A DNA stretch of 64,000 bases. It comes from Dyadobacter fermentans. Its GTDB lineage: Bacteria > Bacteroidota > Bacteroidia > Cytophagales > Spirosomataceae. The position numbers and the translations under genes were made by a program. Shown in pieces: positions 9,417-18,739 of the stretch. How positions within the stretch are numbered: the stretch's first letter is position 1; each line of letters starts with the position of its first letter. Below the pieces are notes generated by a model that made no database searches, was not told where the DNA came from, and saw only the letters and a list, made by a program, of their open reading frames with translations. The stretch covers positions 256,438 through 320,437 of the forward strand of contig NZ_JAHXBN010000005.1 of assembly GCF_019924045.1 (NCBI RefSeq), in the 5' to 3' direction.

Positions 9417-10007
9417 TTATTTCGCATCCGGATATTTTCCCAGGATTTGCATCGCCTCTTTCGCAAATTGTCTGCTGAGACTGCCCGCATCGTTCACAGG
9501 GTTCTCCATGGATCCGCGCCAGAGCAGCTCGTTGTTTTTGGCGTCTATGACATCGATCATCAGCGTGCCGTCGGTATAGTGTTCCTGATGATAGCCGGTG
9601 TTCCAGGGGTTGTAATAGCCCGCGTAGGCTATCGGTATCAACTGACCATGAAAGTAGTAAGCGCGAGGGCCGAAGCCATAGCCATAATAGGGATAGACGG
9701 GCGGGTTGGGGACATTTTCGGTTTTTTGGGTGGTGAAAATGTGGTACATCAGAAGCAGGTCAGGATGCTGGTCATCTTCGACGATGCCTTTTTTTGCAAA
9801 CTCGTTTTTCACTGCCGAATGGATGTTTTCTTCGGTGATTGTATTGGATAGCTGGGGAAGCTGCGAAGTTTTTTCTTCGGGTTTTACCCAGGTGTATTTT
9901 TTATAGTTGGCAAGATGGGCCGAATCGACCTGATCTACTTTCACCGAGGCGCAGCTGGCCAGGGCAAACAGCGTAGTAACTAGCAATGCGTGGATGCCGG
10001 TTTTCAT
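9417..10007 (-). CDS. DUF4136 lipoprotein
   Basis: A 196-residue lipoprotein with a signal peptide ending in the lipobox A-L-A-S-C (Cys 19). The mature part follows the DUF4136 pattern: a start like VDQVDSAHLANYKKYTWVKPE, an acidic helix (IHSAVKNEFAKKGIVED), the strand DLLLMYHIFT, a Tyr/Pro/Gly-rich loop (YPYYGYGFG), and the closing LMIDVIDAKNNELLWRGS. These are widespread envelope lipoproteins of unknown role. It is followed on the same strand, after a hairpin, by the oxidoreductase operon and is probably separate from it. Confidence 0.85.
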   Translation of the reverse strand: MKTGIHALLVTTLFALASCASVKVDQVDSAHLANYKKYTWVKPEEKTSQLPQLSNTITEENIHSAVKNEFAKKGIVEDDQHPDLLLMYHIFTTQKTENVPNPPVYPYYGYGFGPRAYYFHGQLIPIAYAGYYNPWNTGYHQEHYTDGTLMIDVIDAKNNELLWRGSMENPVNDAGSLSRQFAKEAMQILGKYPDAK

Positions 10008-10050
10008 AACAATGTTGGTTTAAAGTTTGAAATGGAAGTGCTTTGCGCGG

Positions 10051-10743
10051 TCAGATGTTCTTTTTGATATAAGCTTTCAGCTTTGCGGTTTGGTGTTTCA
10101 AATCCTGTTTGGCTTTTTGGACATCTGCCCCTGCGCCGTGCTCTGCTGTTTGTAGAAGGGCCCGCGTTTCGCTGACGAGCTTTTTGCCTTCTTGCTTTAC
10201 GGACGCTTCGCTGTAGGCCGTTTTTCTTTCCAGGCCGTCGAGCGTTACCCGCAGGTGGTCATTGGATTTGACTTCAAACTCGGGCAGGCTTTCCCATTTT
10301 TCGATCGCGTAGTGCGTCACCATCATTTCGGCCGGCCAAAAACCTTTTTTGAGCTCGGCAGACGTTAATTTTCCTTCCCCGGCAAGCTTTTGCAGCTGTT
10401 CAAGGTGTTTGACAGATTTGGAAAATTCGGTTTTCAGCTCTCCTTTGTCCAGGGCTCCTTCGGTTCGGATAGCCGTAATGCCTTCGCCGATTTCCGTGGC
10501 TGCTTGTTTGTATTCTTTACCATCCAGGTATTTTACAGCCGCGTCAAAATGCTTTTCTGATGCTGCCAACACAGGTTCAGCGATTTCTTCGCTCTTGTAG
10601 GTAGTATCGTAGGCGACTTTGTCGTCTTTTAGCGAGTCGGCCTCGTATTTGGCTTCGGCTTTTTTTCTGCTTTCACATCCTGTTTGCAGAATACCGATGC
10701 CCAAAGCTGCCATCGCTGCGGAGAAAATGAATTTCGTTTTCAT
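10051..10743 (-). CDS. Uncharacterised helical lipoprotein
   Basis: I take the ATG at 10743, which gives a lipoprotein signal (FIFSAAMAALGIGILQTGC). The longer frame to 10830 adds 29 residues that do not look like a signal peptide. The mature protein of about 205 residues is almost all charged helix with two similar-looking halves (AASEKHFDAAVKYLDGKEYK; SVKQEGKKLVSETRALLQ), as in four-helix-bundle periplasmic proteins such as the YfdX group. I do not recognise the family firmly. It precedes the DUF4136 lipoprotein by 43 bp on the same strand, so the two may be co-transcribed envelope proteins. Confidence 0.7.
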   Translation of the reverse strand: MKTKFIFSAAMAALGIGILQTGCESRKKAEAKYEADSLKDDKVAYDTTYKSEEIAEPVLAASEKHFDAAVKYLDGKEYKQAATEIGEGITAIRTEGALDKGELKTEFSKSVKHLEQLQKLAGEGKLTSAELKKGFWPAEMMVTHYAIEKWESLPEFEVKSNDHLRVTLDGLERKTAYSEASVKQEGKKLVSETRALLQTAEHGAGADVQKAKQDLKHQTAKLKAYIKKNI

Positions 10744-10978
10744 GATTTCAAATTTTGATTGAATAGATCTTGCGTTACTTCGGTGGGAACCGAACGAAAC
10801 GAATGTAGAAGGTGTAGCTGCAACCGACAATGCAGGATCGGCCGAGAGGCTAAAAGTGTCGTTGAAATCACCTTATGAATCGTTAGGCTCAACGCTCGGA
10901 TGTGGACCAAGCAGATCCAGGGATTGCCAAGGTGAAATGTGGCGGGAAAATCAAGAAAACGATGCTACCTTCACGGTG

Positions 10979-13900
10979 ATGAATCGGTGGGTAATCAATT
11001 GGTGGCTGATCCTGATAGGGATTGTTGGTTGGGTGAGAAGTGGTGCTGCCCAGCCTGACGCGTCGCGGCCGGCGGACTATCAATTTGTTCGCTACAACAC
11101 CGAAAAAGGACTTTCTCATAATCAGGTCAATTGTTTTTTGAAAGACAGCCGTGGATTCGTGTGGATAGGCACGGCCAATGGGCTCAACCGCTTCGACGGC
11201 TATTCTTTTAGGGTATTCAACCGTGAGCCGGCCGATTCCGCCAGCATTTCAGACCACCAGGTGAATGCATTGTTTGAAGATCCGGAAGGTTATATCTGGA
11301 TAAGGACCCTGTTCGGCTTCAATATCTACGACCCGGTTACCGAAACGATCGATCGCAATGCGAACCGCGCTGCAAAGCGTTTCGGACTGCCGGACGCCGA
11401 TTTCAACCGCATTATCAAGACCCGTTCGGGTGATTATTGGATCAGTCACAACAAATTGGGCTTGCTGAAATATCGTACAGCTTCGAAGCAGCTCATCAAG
11501 GTCAGGTTCGGGCCTACACAGGATGTGCCGGGGACGCGTACGATTTCGGATTTCGACGAGGACGCACAGGGGAATCTCTGGGTCGTATGCGACGACGGTT
11601 TCCTCGCCCGGGTAAATGCCCGCACGCAGGTGGTCGACATCCGAAGCGCATTGTTGCAGCGCCGTAACCTGGGTAAGCTATCCAATCACAAGGTCTTTGT
11701 AGATGAACAGGGCGAGCCCTGGGTGTACATCGTCAAAGCGGCTGTCGGGGCATTTAATTTCGATTTTAAAAAGAATACGCTACGCATTGCTGGAACGGCC
11801 GGGCCCGATTTTAAGCTCAGTAACAATGCTGTAAGCGCGATGATTTCCGGTCCCGACGGTCGGATCTGGATCGGTACCGACCACGGAGGCATCAATATCC
11901 TCGACAAGCAAACAGGCAGGGTCTCCACGCTTCGCTCCAATCCCGGTGATCCCCGGACAATTAGCCAGAACAGCATTCAGGCTTTGTACAAGGACGCTAC
12001 CGGCATGATCTGGGCGGGTACGTTCAAGCAGGGCTTTTGTAATTACCACCAGCATCTCTTCCGTTTTTCGCTTGTACGTCATCTGCCCGGCGATGCGGGC
12101 AGCTTGCCATTCGATGACGTGAATGTGTTTGCAGAAGACCGTAAGGGGAATCTCTGGGTCGGCACCAATGGAGGCGGGCTGATTTACTATGACCGCGGCA
12201 ACAACAGCTTCCGGCAGTACCGGAACAAGCCAGGAGATGCCGGTAGCCTTAGTAACGACGTGATCGTGAGCCTGTTTCTCGACCGGCAGGATGTGCTTTG
12301 GATCGGGACTTACTTTGGGGGACTCAACAGTTTCGACGGACAGAAATTTACCCGCTACCTGCACGATCCGGCCGATTCGACCAGCCTGATCGACGACCGG
12401 GTTTGGGAGCTGTTCGAAGATTCGCAGCGGCGATTGTGGGTAGGTACCATGGCCGATGGGCTAGATTTGTTCGACCGGTCATCGAAGGTATTCAGGCATT
12501 ACCGCAACCTGGCGCCCAATTCCGTAAGCTCTGATTACATTTCGGCCATGCTGGAAGACAAGCAGGGCAATCTCTGGATCGGAACCGCGAATGGGATCGA
12601 TGTGCTGATGCGTCAGACTGGACGTTTTGTACATTATAAGCATACCGACGGCGATGCTAACAGCCTCAGCAGCGACGCGGTGACCTCGCTGGCGCAGGAT
12701 AATGCCGGTACGATCTGGGTAGGGACCTCCGAAGGCCTCAACCGGTTCGATGCCGCACGAAATGCATTTGTAACTTATGATACCCGTCACGGACTGCCCG
12801 ACAATTCCATATTGACCGTAGTGATTGACGCGCGTGGGCAATTATGGCTTGGTACTCCGAAAGGCGTAGTGAATTTCCGCGCAGGCAAACAGGTACGCAC
12901 CTATAATGAGGTCGATGGTTTGCAGGGCCGCGGGTTCAACGAGAATGCGGCACTCCGGTTGCGTTCGGGCGAGTTGGTTTTCGGCGGGGCCAACGGCTTT
13001 TCGATTTTTGATCCCGCACGCGTGACGGATGAGCGCGCCGCTGCGAAAGTGATGCTGACCGATTTTCAGATTTTCAATAAAAGCATTCATCCCGGAATGC
13101 TCGCGGACGGCAGCAGGGTTCTTGAAAAATCCATTTCAACAACGGAACGCATCGTGCTGGAACACAGCCAGAATGTATTCACCATTGAATTTGCAGCGCT
13201 GAATTTCCTTCATTCCGAGAAAAATCATTATCTCTATACTTTACAGGGCTTTAATGACCAGTGGTTTGAGGCCGATAACACCCGTCGCGTCACCTACACC
13301 AACCTTGACCCGGGCAATTATGTATTCAAGGTTAAAACGAAAGAAGGCGGCGCAGTGACTGAACGCCGGCTGGAAATCAGGGTATTGCCGCCGTTCTGGC
13401 GGACGCCCTGGGCCTATTTACTGTATTTCTTGCTGATCGCGGGCGCATTGATGATCGCCCGCTGGATACTGATCGAGCGGGAACGGATGAATTTCAAGCT
13501 CGAACAGGAGCGGCGCTATGCCCAGCAAATGCATGAGCTGGATTTGATGAAAATCAAGTTTTTTACCAATGTAAGCCACGAGTTCCGGACGCCGCTGACG
13601 CTTATGCTCACGCCGCTCGAAAATCTGTTGCGCGGTATCCGTTCGGACCATACCGTACACCGGCAGCTCTCGCTCATACACCGCAATGCGCAGCGGCTGC
13701 TCAATCTGGTAACGCAGATGCTCGATTTTAAAAAGCTCGAAGTCGAAGAGACCCGTTTCATGCCCGAGCGCGGAGATATCGTGCAGTTTATAAGGCAAAT
13801 CACGCAGACGTTCTCCGACCTTTCAGAGCACAAGCATATCCGGTACCGGTTCGAAAGCGACCTCGAATCGCGCTATGCCGATTTTGACCAGGATAAACTC

Positions 13901-15097
13901 TCGAAAGTGATGTATAACCTGCTGTCGAATGCATTCAAATTCACGCCCGAAAACGGCCAGGTGACCGTGCGGCTGCGGACGGCGGAGCAGGAGGGCAGAG
14001 AGGCTCTGGAAATCAGCGTCGAAGACTCCGGCATCGGAATCCCGCCCGACGCGCAGCAGAAAGTTTTCGACCGTTTTTACCAGCACCCGATGCCCGGCCA
14101 TATCATGAACCAGGGCAGCGGTATCGGCCTTTCCATCGCCGGGGAATTTGTGAAAATGCATGGCGGAACCATTGACCTGGAAAGTGAAGTAGGCAAGGGC
14201 AGCACGTTCATCATCACATTGCCCCTGCGCGAAAGCCTTGCGCGGGAGTTCCCTGCGCACATAACGGAGGCAGCCCCCGTGGACGCGGAGCGCATCGAAA
14301 TTGATCTTACCGAGGAAAAAGCAAGTAAAGAAAAGCCCCTGATCCTGCTCGTGGAAGACAACGACGAGTTCCGGGAGTATCTCCATGAAGTGTTCCGGAA
14401 AAAGTACCGCATCCTGCAAGCCGCTAATGGCCGCGCAGGCCTGGACATGACCCTTGAACACATCCCTGACCTGATCGTGAGTGATGTGATGATGCCGGAA
14501 ATGGATGGGATCGAGCTCTGCCGGATCATTAAAACCGACCGGCGTGTGTCCCACATTCCGGTGGTGTTACTCACTGCGCGCGCAGAGGACGAGCAGCAAT
14601 TGCAGGGATATCAAACCGGCGCCGATGCCTACGTGACCAAGCCGTTCAGGCTGGATATTTTGCTGGTCAGGATCTCGAACCTGATCATGCAGCGCGAGCA
14701 GTTGCAGAAGCAGTTCCAGCAGCACGTGCAGATTCGCCCGAATGAAGTGGCCGTGCGGTCGATGGACGAGCAATTTGTTAATAGCGCCGTAAAAGTAGTG
14801 GAGGACAACCTCGCTAATGCCGAATACACCGTGGAACAGCTAAGCGAGGCGATGTCGATGAGCCGGGTTTATTTGTATAAAAAAATACTTTCACTCACGG
14901 GTAAAACACCGGTCGAGTTCATCCGCATTATCCGCATCCGCAGGGCAGCCGGTTTGCTGGAAAAAAGCCAGCTGACGGTCTCTGAGATCGCTTACCAGGT
15001 AGGCTTCAACAATCCCAAGTACTTCGCTAAGCTCTTCAAGGAGGAATATCAGATGCTGCCGACCGAGTACCGCAAAAAGCAAGGCGCAGAGGCGTAG
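10979..15097 (+). CDS. Hybrid two-component system sensor histidine kinase/response regulator (HTCS)
   Basis: About 1372 residues in a single chain. I prefer the ATG at 10979 because a signal-like helix (WWLILIGIVGWVRSGAAQ) follows; earlier in-frame starts add non-signal sequence. The order is a periplasmic sensor of two-component-propeller repeats (WIGTANGLNRFD, WVGTNGGGL and many W-V/I-G-T copies) to about residue 690, a Y_Y_Y domain (FAALNFLHSEKNHYLYTL), one membrane helix at about 810-830, a histidine kinase (SHEFRTPLT, His near 866; ATPase with NLLSNAFKFTPENG), a receiver (LLVEDNDEF; phospho-acceptor Asp near 1168 in SDVMMPEMDG) and an AraC-type DNA-binding domain at the C-terminus. HTCS proteins sense oligosaccharides and switch on the adjacent Sus operon, here the genes from 15483. 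Confidence 0.95.
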   Translation: MNRWVINWWLILIGIVGWVRSGAAQPDASRPADYQFVRYNTEKGLSHNQVNCFLKDSRGFVWIGTANGLNRFDGYSFRVFNREPADSASISDHQVNALFEDPEGYIWIRTLFGFNIYDPVTETIDRNANRAAKRFGLPDADFNRIIKTRSGDYWISHNKLGLLKYRTASKQLIKVRFGPTQDVPGTRTISDFDEDAQGNLWVVCDDGFLARVNARTQVVDIRSALLQRRNLGKLSNHKVFVDEQGEPWVYIVKAAVGAFNFDFKKNTLRIAGTAGPDFKLSNNAVSAMISGPDGRIWIGTDHGGINILDKQTGRVSTLRSNPGDPRTISQNSIQALYKDATGMIWAGTFKQGFCNYHQHLFRFSLVRHLPGDAGSLPFDDVNVFAEDRKGNLWVGTNGGGLIYYDRGNNSFRQYRNKPGDAGSLSNDVIVSLFLDRQDVLWIGTYFGGLNSFDGQKFTRYLHDPADSTSLIDDRVWELFEDSQRRLWVGTMADGLDLFDRSSKVFRHYRNLAPNSVSSDYISAMLEDKQGNLWIGTANGIDVLMRQTGRFVHYKHTDGDANSLSSDAVTSLAQDNAGTIWVGTSEGLNRFDAARNAFVTYDTRHGLPDNSILTVVIDARGQLWLGTPKGVVNFRAGKQVRTYNEVDGLQGRGFNENAALRLRSGELVFGGANGFSIFDPARVTDERAAAKVMLTDFQIFNKSIHPGMLADGSRVLEKSISTTERIVLEHSQNVFTIEFAALNFLHSEKNHYLYTLQGFNDQWFEADNTRRVTYTNLDPGNYVFKVKTKEGGAVTERRLEIRVLPPFWRTPWAYLLYFLLIAGALMIARWILIERERMNFKLEQERRYAQQMHELDLMKIKFFTNVSHEFRTPLTLMLTPLENLLRGIRSDHTVHRQLSLIHRNAQRLLNLVTQMLDFKKLEVEETRFMPERGDIVQFIRQITQTFSDLSEHKHIRYRFESDLESRYADFDQDKLSKVMYNLLSNAFKFTPENGQVTVRLRTAEQEGREALEISVEDSGIGIPPDAQQKVFDRFYQHPMPGHIMNQGSGIGLSIAGEFVKMHGGTIDLESEVGKGSTFIITLPLRESLAREFPAHITEAAPVDAERIEIDLTEEKASKEKPLILLVEDNDEFREYLHEVFRKKYRILQAANGRAGLDMTLEHIPDLIVSDVMMPEMDGIELCRIIKTDRRVSHIPVVLLTARAEDEQQLQGYQTGADAYVTKPFRLDILLVRISNLIMQREQLQKQFQQHVQIRPNEVAVRSMDEQFVNSAVKVVEDNLANAEYTVEQLSEAMSMSRVYLYKKILSLTGKTPVEFIRIIRIRRAAGLLEKSQLTVSEIAYQVGFNNPKYFAKLFKEEYQMLPTEYRKKQGAEA

Positions 15098-15309
15098 TGC
15101 CTGTTCCGGAGCGGCCGGAAAACTCCAATTTGCAGAACAGTAATTTCTCAGGCCTTTTGGTGATTGATATTGGAATAGTGCAACATGCTATTCTGATACT
15201 CTTATTGCCGTTCGCTAACGCATGCTCATTACTTGCTCACCTATTCGTGCCGTTTGTACATGCTCAAACTGGAATAAAGGGTGAAAAAATAGCCCGATTT
15301 TTCGCGCTG

Positions 15310-15380
15310 GTTTACAAATGATGCCCTATTTGTAAACATTTGGATCCCTTGCCGCATGGTTTTAAAGGACACATTTGTCC
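15310..15380. promoter_or_regulatory. Two palindromes upstream of the susC-like gene
   Basis: GTTTACAAAT (15310-15319) and ATTTGTAAAC (15328-15337) form a perfect 10-bp inverted repeat with an 8-bp spacer. Thirty bases further, GGACA-CATT-TGTCC (15367-15380) is a second perfect palindrome. They lie in the 385-bp non-coding gap between the HTCS gene and susC. That is where the HTCS AraC-type domain would be expected to bind. Assignment to that regulator is inference. The rest of the gap shows no gene. Confidence 0.5.
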
Positions 15381-15482
15381 AACTATTCATTCGATTGATC
15401 CCATTGTCCGGTGCGCAACCCCGGGATATCGGAAATGTCTAAATCGGGATGAAGCGATAGTCACTTTTTAAAACAAAACAAC

Positions 15483-18400
15483 ATGCAACAAAATTTGTAC
15501 GAAACAAGGCGGGCAAAGCGGCGTTTGCGCTTTCTGGCCGGGTTGCTGCGACCTCTCCTTCTGTCACTCGGGATCATGAGTACAGCCGTCGGCGCATTTG
15601 CGCAGTCGGAAACTAAAAGAGTTATTACGGGGACGGTCGTTGCCCTGGAACGAGGTGATGAAATCCCCGGCGTGAGTGTGGTGGTAAAGGGCACGTCCAA
15701 CGGTACGACAACCAATACCAATGGGGCGTTTTCGATTGAAGCGGCGTCGGGCGGCACGCTCGTGTTTTCCTTCATCGGGTATGAGACGCAGGAGGTGGCG
15801 ATCGGAAACAAAACCAAAATCGACATTAAACTGAAAGAAAGCATTTCCTCGCTGGAAGAAGTGGTGGTAGTAGGGTACGGGGAAATGAAAAAGACGGACG
15901 TTTCCAGCTCACAGGTCACGGTATCGGGTAAGGATTTGAGCAAAACCATCAATACCTCGCTCGAACAAGGCTTGCAGGGCCGCGCAGCGAACGTGCTCGT
16001 GCAGCAGAACTCCGGCCAGCCCGGGGCGGCACCGTCGGTACTGATCCGCGGGTTGAGCTCGCTCACCGGTACCACGCAGCCACTATATGTGATTGATGGT
16101 GTGCAGATCAAGCCTGATAACATGAAGGACGATCCCAACAACCGTCCGACAGGCTTTTCGAACATTCTTTCGAGCATTAACCCCGACGATATCGAGACCA
16201 TCAACGTTTTGCAGGGCCCTTCCGCCACCGCCATTTACGGTGCAGTAGGTGCGAACGGTGTTGTGATGATCACCACCAAGCGTGGTAAGGCAGGCGAGGC
16301 GAAGATCACCTTCAATTCACTGGTGACCGTGCAGGCGGAGCCTAAGCATATCAATGTGATGAACCTGCGCGAATATGCGCAGTTCAGAAACGAAGCTGCG
16401 GCGGTAGGCAGCACGGCGAGCGAGCCGCAGTTTGCCGATCCATCGGTGCTGGGCGATGGTACCGACTGGCAGAGCGCGCTTTTCCGGCCTACGACCCTTC
16501 AAAAATACTCGTTGGGACTCAGCGGCGGTACCGAAAAATCGACCTATTATCTGTCGGGGGAATATTTCAATCAGAAAGGGATCGTGGAAGGTTCGGGTTT
16601 CAAACGCTACAACAGCCGTTTGAACCTTGAAAACCAGACCCGCAGCTGGCTGAAAATCGGTGCGAATATGAGTGTGGGTATCACCGAGGAAAAAGTGAAT
16701 ACCAACAACGGCGGCATTATCCAGCTGGCTCTGGACCAGAACCCAAGCGTGCCCGTTACCAATCCCGACGGGAGCTGGGGAGGACCTACTTCCACGCAAT
16801 TCCAGTTTTCGAACCCGGTGATGATCTCAAAGATTTACAACGATTACAACCGCCGTACGTCGATCCTGGGAAGCCTTTTTGCCGATGTGAAGCTGGCCAA
16901 AAACCTTACCTGGCACACCGAAGCGAACGGTAGCGCCGAATTTTTGAAATACTATTCATTTCACCCGTCGTATACCATTGGCGGTTACGTGGTGTCACAG
17001 GATGCGGCCACCTCGACCCGCTCAGTGAATACCAATACCTGGTGGAGCTTGCATAGCCGATTAACCTATGATTTGAAACTCGGCCGCCATGGAATCAACC
17101 TTATGGCAGGTCACGAGGCGCAGGAGTTTGCTTACGAGTCGCTCTCGGGCACGCGTAAGAAGTTTATTACCAATACCATCGAAGAGCTTTCCGGCGGTGA
17201 TGCTTCGGTGATTTCCAATGTGAGCAACAATAGCGGCAAGGGTGGCGGCTCGCGCGAATCGTATTTCGCCCGTGTGAATTACAGCTTCAACGAACGCTAT
17301 TTCTTGCAGGGAACTTACCGGATGGATGGTTCCTCCTCATTCCGTGAAGGCCGTCGCTGGGGTAATTTCCCGGCGGTATCGGTGGCGTGGCGCGTGTCGG
17401 AGGAGCCTTTCCTGAAAAATGTGAAAGAGATTAATGATCTGAAACTGCGTTTTGAGGTAGGTCGCTCGGGTAACCAGGGCAGCGGCGGCAATGCGATTTA
17501 CTCGACTTTGCAAACTGTGCCTACCGGCTGGGGAACGGGCTTCCTGGCCTCCAATTTCGCCAACCAGTTTCTGACCTGGGAAAAGGACGATGTGATCAAC
17601 GGCGGGCTCGACCTGCACATGTTCGGCAACCGCGTGGAGCTGATCGTAGATGCGTACATCAAGAACATTACCAGCCTCATTACCGTCAACTCCTATCCAT
17701 TTACCTACGGCGGCGACATCGCTTACTCGCCCGGCTACCTGAGCTGGCCGGCAGTGAATGCAGGTTCGATGAAAAACCGCGGTATCGGCTTCACGTTGAA
17801 CACCGTGAATATCGATAAGGGCGGTTTTTACTGGAAAACGGGGATTAATCTCTCCTTTGACCGCAATAAGGTAACTTCGCTCCTGAACCCGATTACACCG
17901 ATCTGGAATGCCACATCGGTAGGTTTCAAAACAGAGGTTGGTCAGCCCGCCAGCATGATTACCGGCTACATTGCCGACGGTCTTTTCCAGGATGCCAATG
18001 ATATCAAGAACCACGCCATACAGACCTCGAATGGTCAATTGACGATCAACCCGGCAACCGGCAGCTGGGTAGGAGATACCAAGTTCCGCGACCTGAACGG
18101 CGATGGCGTGATCGACGCCGAAGACCGTACCGTGATCGGTAACCCCTGGCCGAAATTTACCCTCGGTTTCAATAACAACTTGACCTACAAGAATTTCGAA
18201 CTGAATGCCTTCCTGACCGGAAGTTTTAAAAACGATATTCTCAACTATCCGCGCTACCGGGCCGAAATACCTGGCAACGGCGGGGTGTTCGGCAACCAGT
18301 GGAAATCGGTGGCGAACTACGCCAGGCCAAGCAGCTACAATGCGGCCGATGCGGAGACGGTGACGCTCACCAACCCGGGTTACGCCATTCCGCGCATCGC

Positions 18401-18701
18401 GCCGGGTGATCCGAACGCCAACAATCGTATGAATACTAATTTCATCGAGGACGGCACCTATGTACGCCTGAAAAACATCACGATCAGCTACAACTTCCCG
18501 AAATCCATGCTGAAAGACTTCTTCATCAGAGGTTTGCGGGCGTCTGTGGGAGCGCAGAACCTGTTCACGATCACGAAATATAAAGGCTACGACCCGGAGA
18601 TCGGGATGGTGAACTATGGCGGTACCGTGATGGCCGGCATCGATACGGGCCGTTACCCCTCGGTGCGCATGTATTCATTCGGTTTGCTGGCTGATTTCTA
18701 A
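15483..18701 (+). CDS. SusC/RagA-family TonB-dependent outer-membrane transporter
   Basis: A 1072-residue outer-membrane glycan importer. A signal peptide of about 40 residues ends in GAFAQ. A carboxypeptidase-regulatory-like beta domain follows (ITGTVVALERGDEIPGVSVV). Then comes the SusC signature with a TonB-box-like stretch (LEEVVVVGYGEMKKTD near residue 125), the plug (LEQGLQGRAANVLVQQNSG, IYGAVGANGVVMITTK) and the beta-barrel ending in an aromatic-terminated strand (FGLLADF). There is no STN domain, consistent with control by the upstream HTCS and not by a sigma/anti-sigma pair. It is paired with the SusD gene 38 bp downstream. Confidence 0.96.
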   Translation: MQQNLYETRRAKRRLRFLAGLLRPLLLSLGIMSTAVGAFAQSETKRVITGTVVALERGDEIPGVSVVVKGTSNGTTTNTNGAFSIEAASGGTLVFSFIGYETQEVAIGNKTKIDIKLKESISSLEEVVVVGYGEMKKTDVSSSQVTVSGKDLSKTINTSLEQGLQGRAANVLVQQNSGQPGAAPSVLIRGLSSLTGTTQPLYVIDGVQIKPDNMKDDPNNRPTGFSNILSSINPDDIETINVLQGPSATAIYGAVGANGVVMITTKRGKAGEAKITFNSLVTVQAEPKHINVMNLREYAQFRNEAAAVGSTASEPQFADPSVLGDGTDWQSALFRPTTLQKYSLGLSGGTEKSTYYLSGEYFNQKGIVEGSGFKRYNSRLNLENQTRSWLKIGANMSVGITEEKVNTNNGGIIQLALDQNPSVPVTNPDGSWGGPTSTQFQFSNPVMISKIYNDYNRRTSILGSLFADVKLAKNLTWHTEANGSAEFLKYYSFHPSYTIGGYVVSQDAATSTRSVNTNTWWSLHSRLTYDLKLGRHGINLMAGHEAQEFAYESLSGTRKKFITNTIEELSGGDASVISNVSNNSGKGGGSRESYFARVNYSFNERYFLQGTYRMDGSSSFREGRRWGNFPAVSVAWRVSEEPFLKNVKEINDLKLRFEVGRSGNQGSGGNAIYSTLQTVPTGWGTGFLASNFANQFLTWEKDDVINGGLDLHMFGNRVELIVDAYIKNITSLITVNSYPFTYGGDIAYSPGYLSWPAVNAGSMKNRGIGFTLNTVNIDKGGFYWKTGINLSFDRNKVTSLLNPITPIWNATSVGFKTEVGQPASMITGYIADGLFQDANDIKNHAIQTSNGQLTINPATGSWVGDTKFRDLNGDGVIDAEDRTVIGNPWPKFTLGFNNNLTYKNFELNAFLTGSFKNDILNYPRYRAEIPGNGGVFGNQWKSVANYARPSSYNAADAETVTLTNPGYAIPRIAPGDPNANNRMNTNFIEDGTYVRLKNITISYNFPKSMLKDFFIRGLRASVGAQNLFTITKYKGYDPEIGMVNYGGTVMAGIDTGRYPSVRMYSFGLLADF

Positions 18702-18739
18702 GCCGTCAGGTCCAACATTTATTTCAAAAAGATATTCAT

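Noticed and set aside
9242..9490. 82-residue minus-strand frame
   Set aside because: It covers the perfect hairpin and the 3' end of the DUF4136 gene in another frame, with no protein-like character.
10856..10978. N-terminal extension of the HTCS protein
   Set aside because: The extra 41 residues are polar and would put the signal helix inside the chain; the ATG at 10979 fits better.
15097..15321. Short plus-strand frame after the HTCS gene
   Set aside because: It lies in the susC regulatory gap, has no ribosome-binding context and no recognisable sequence.
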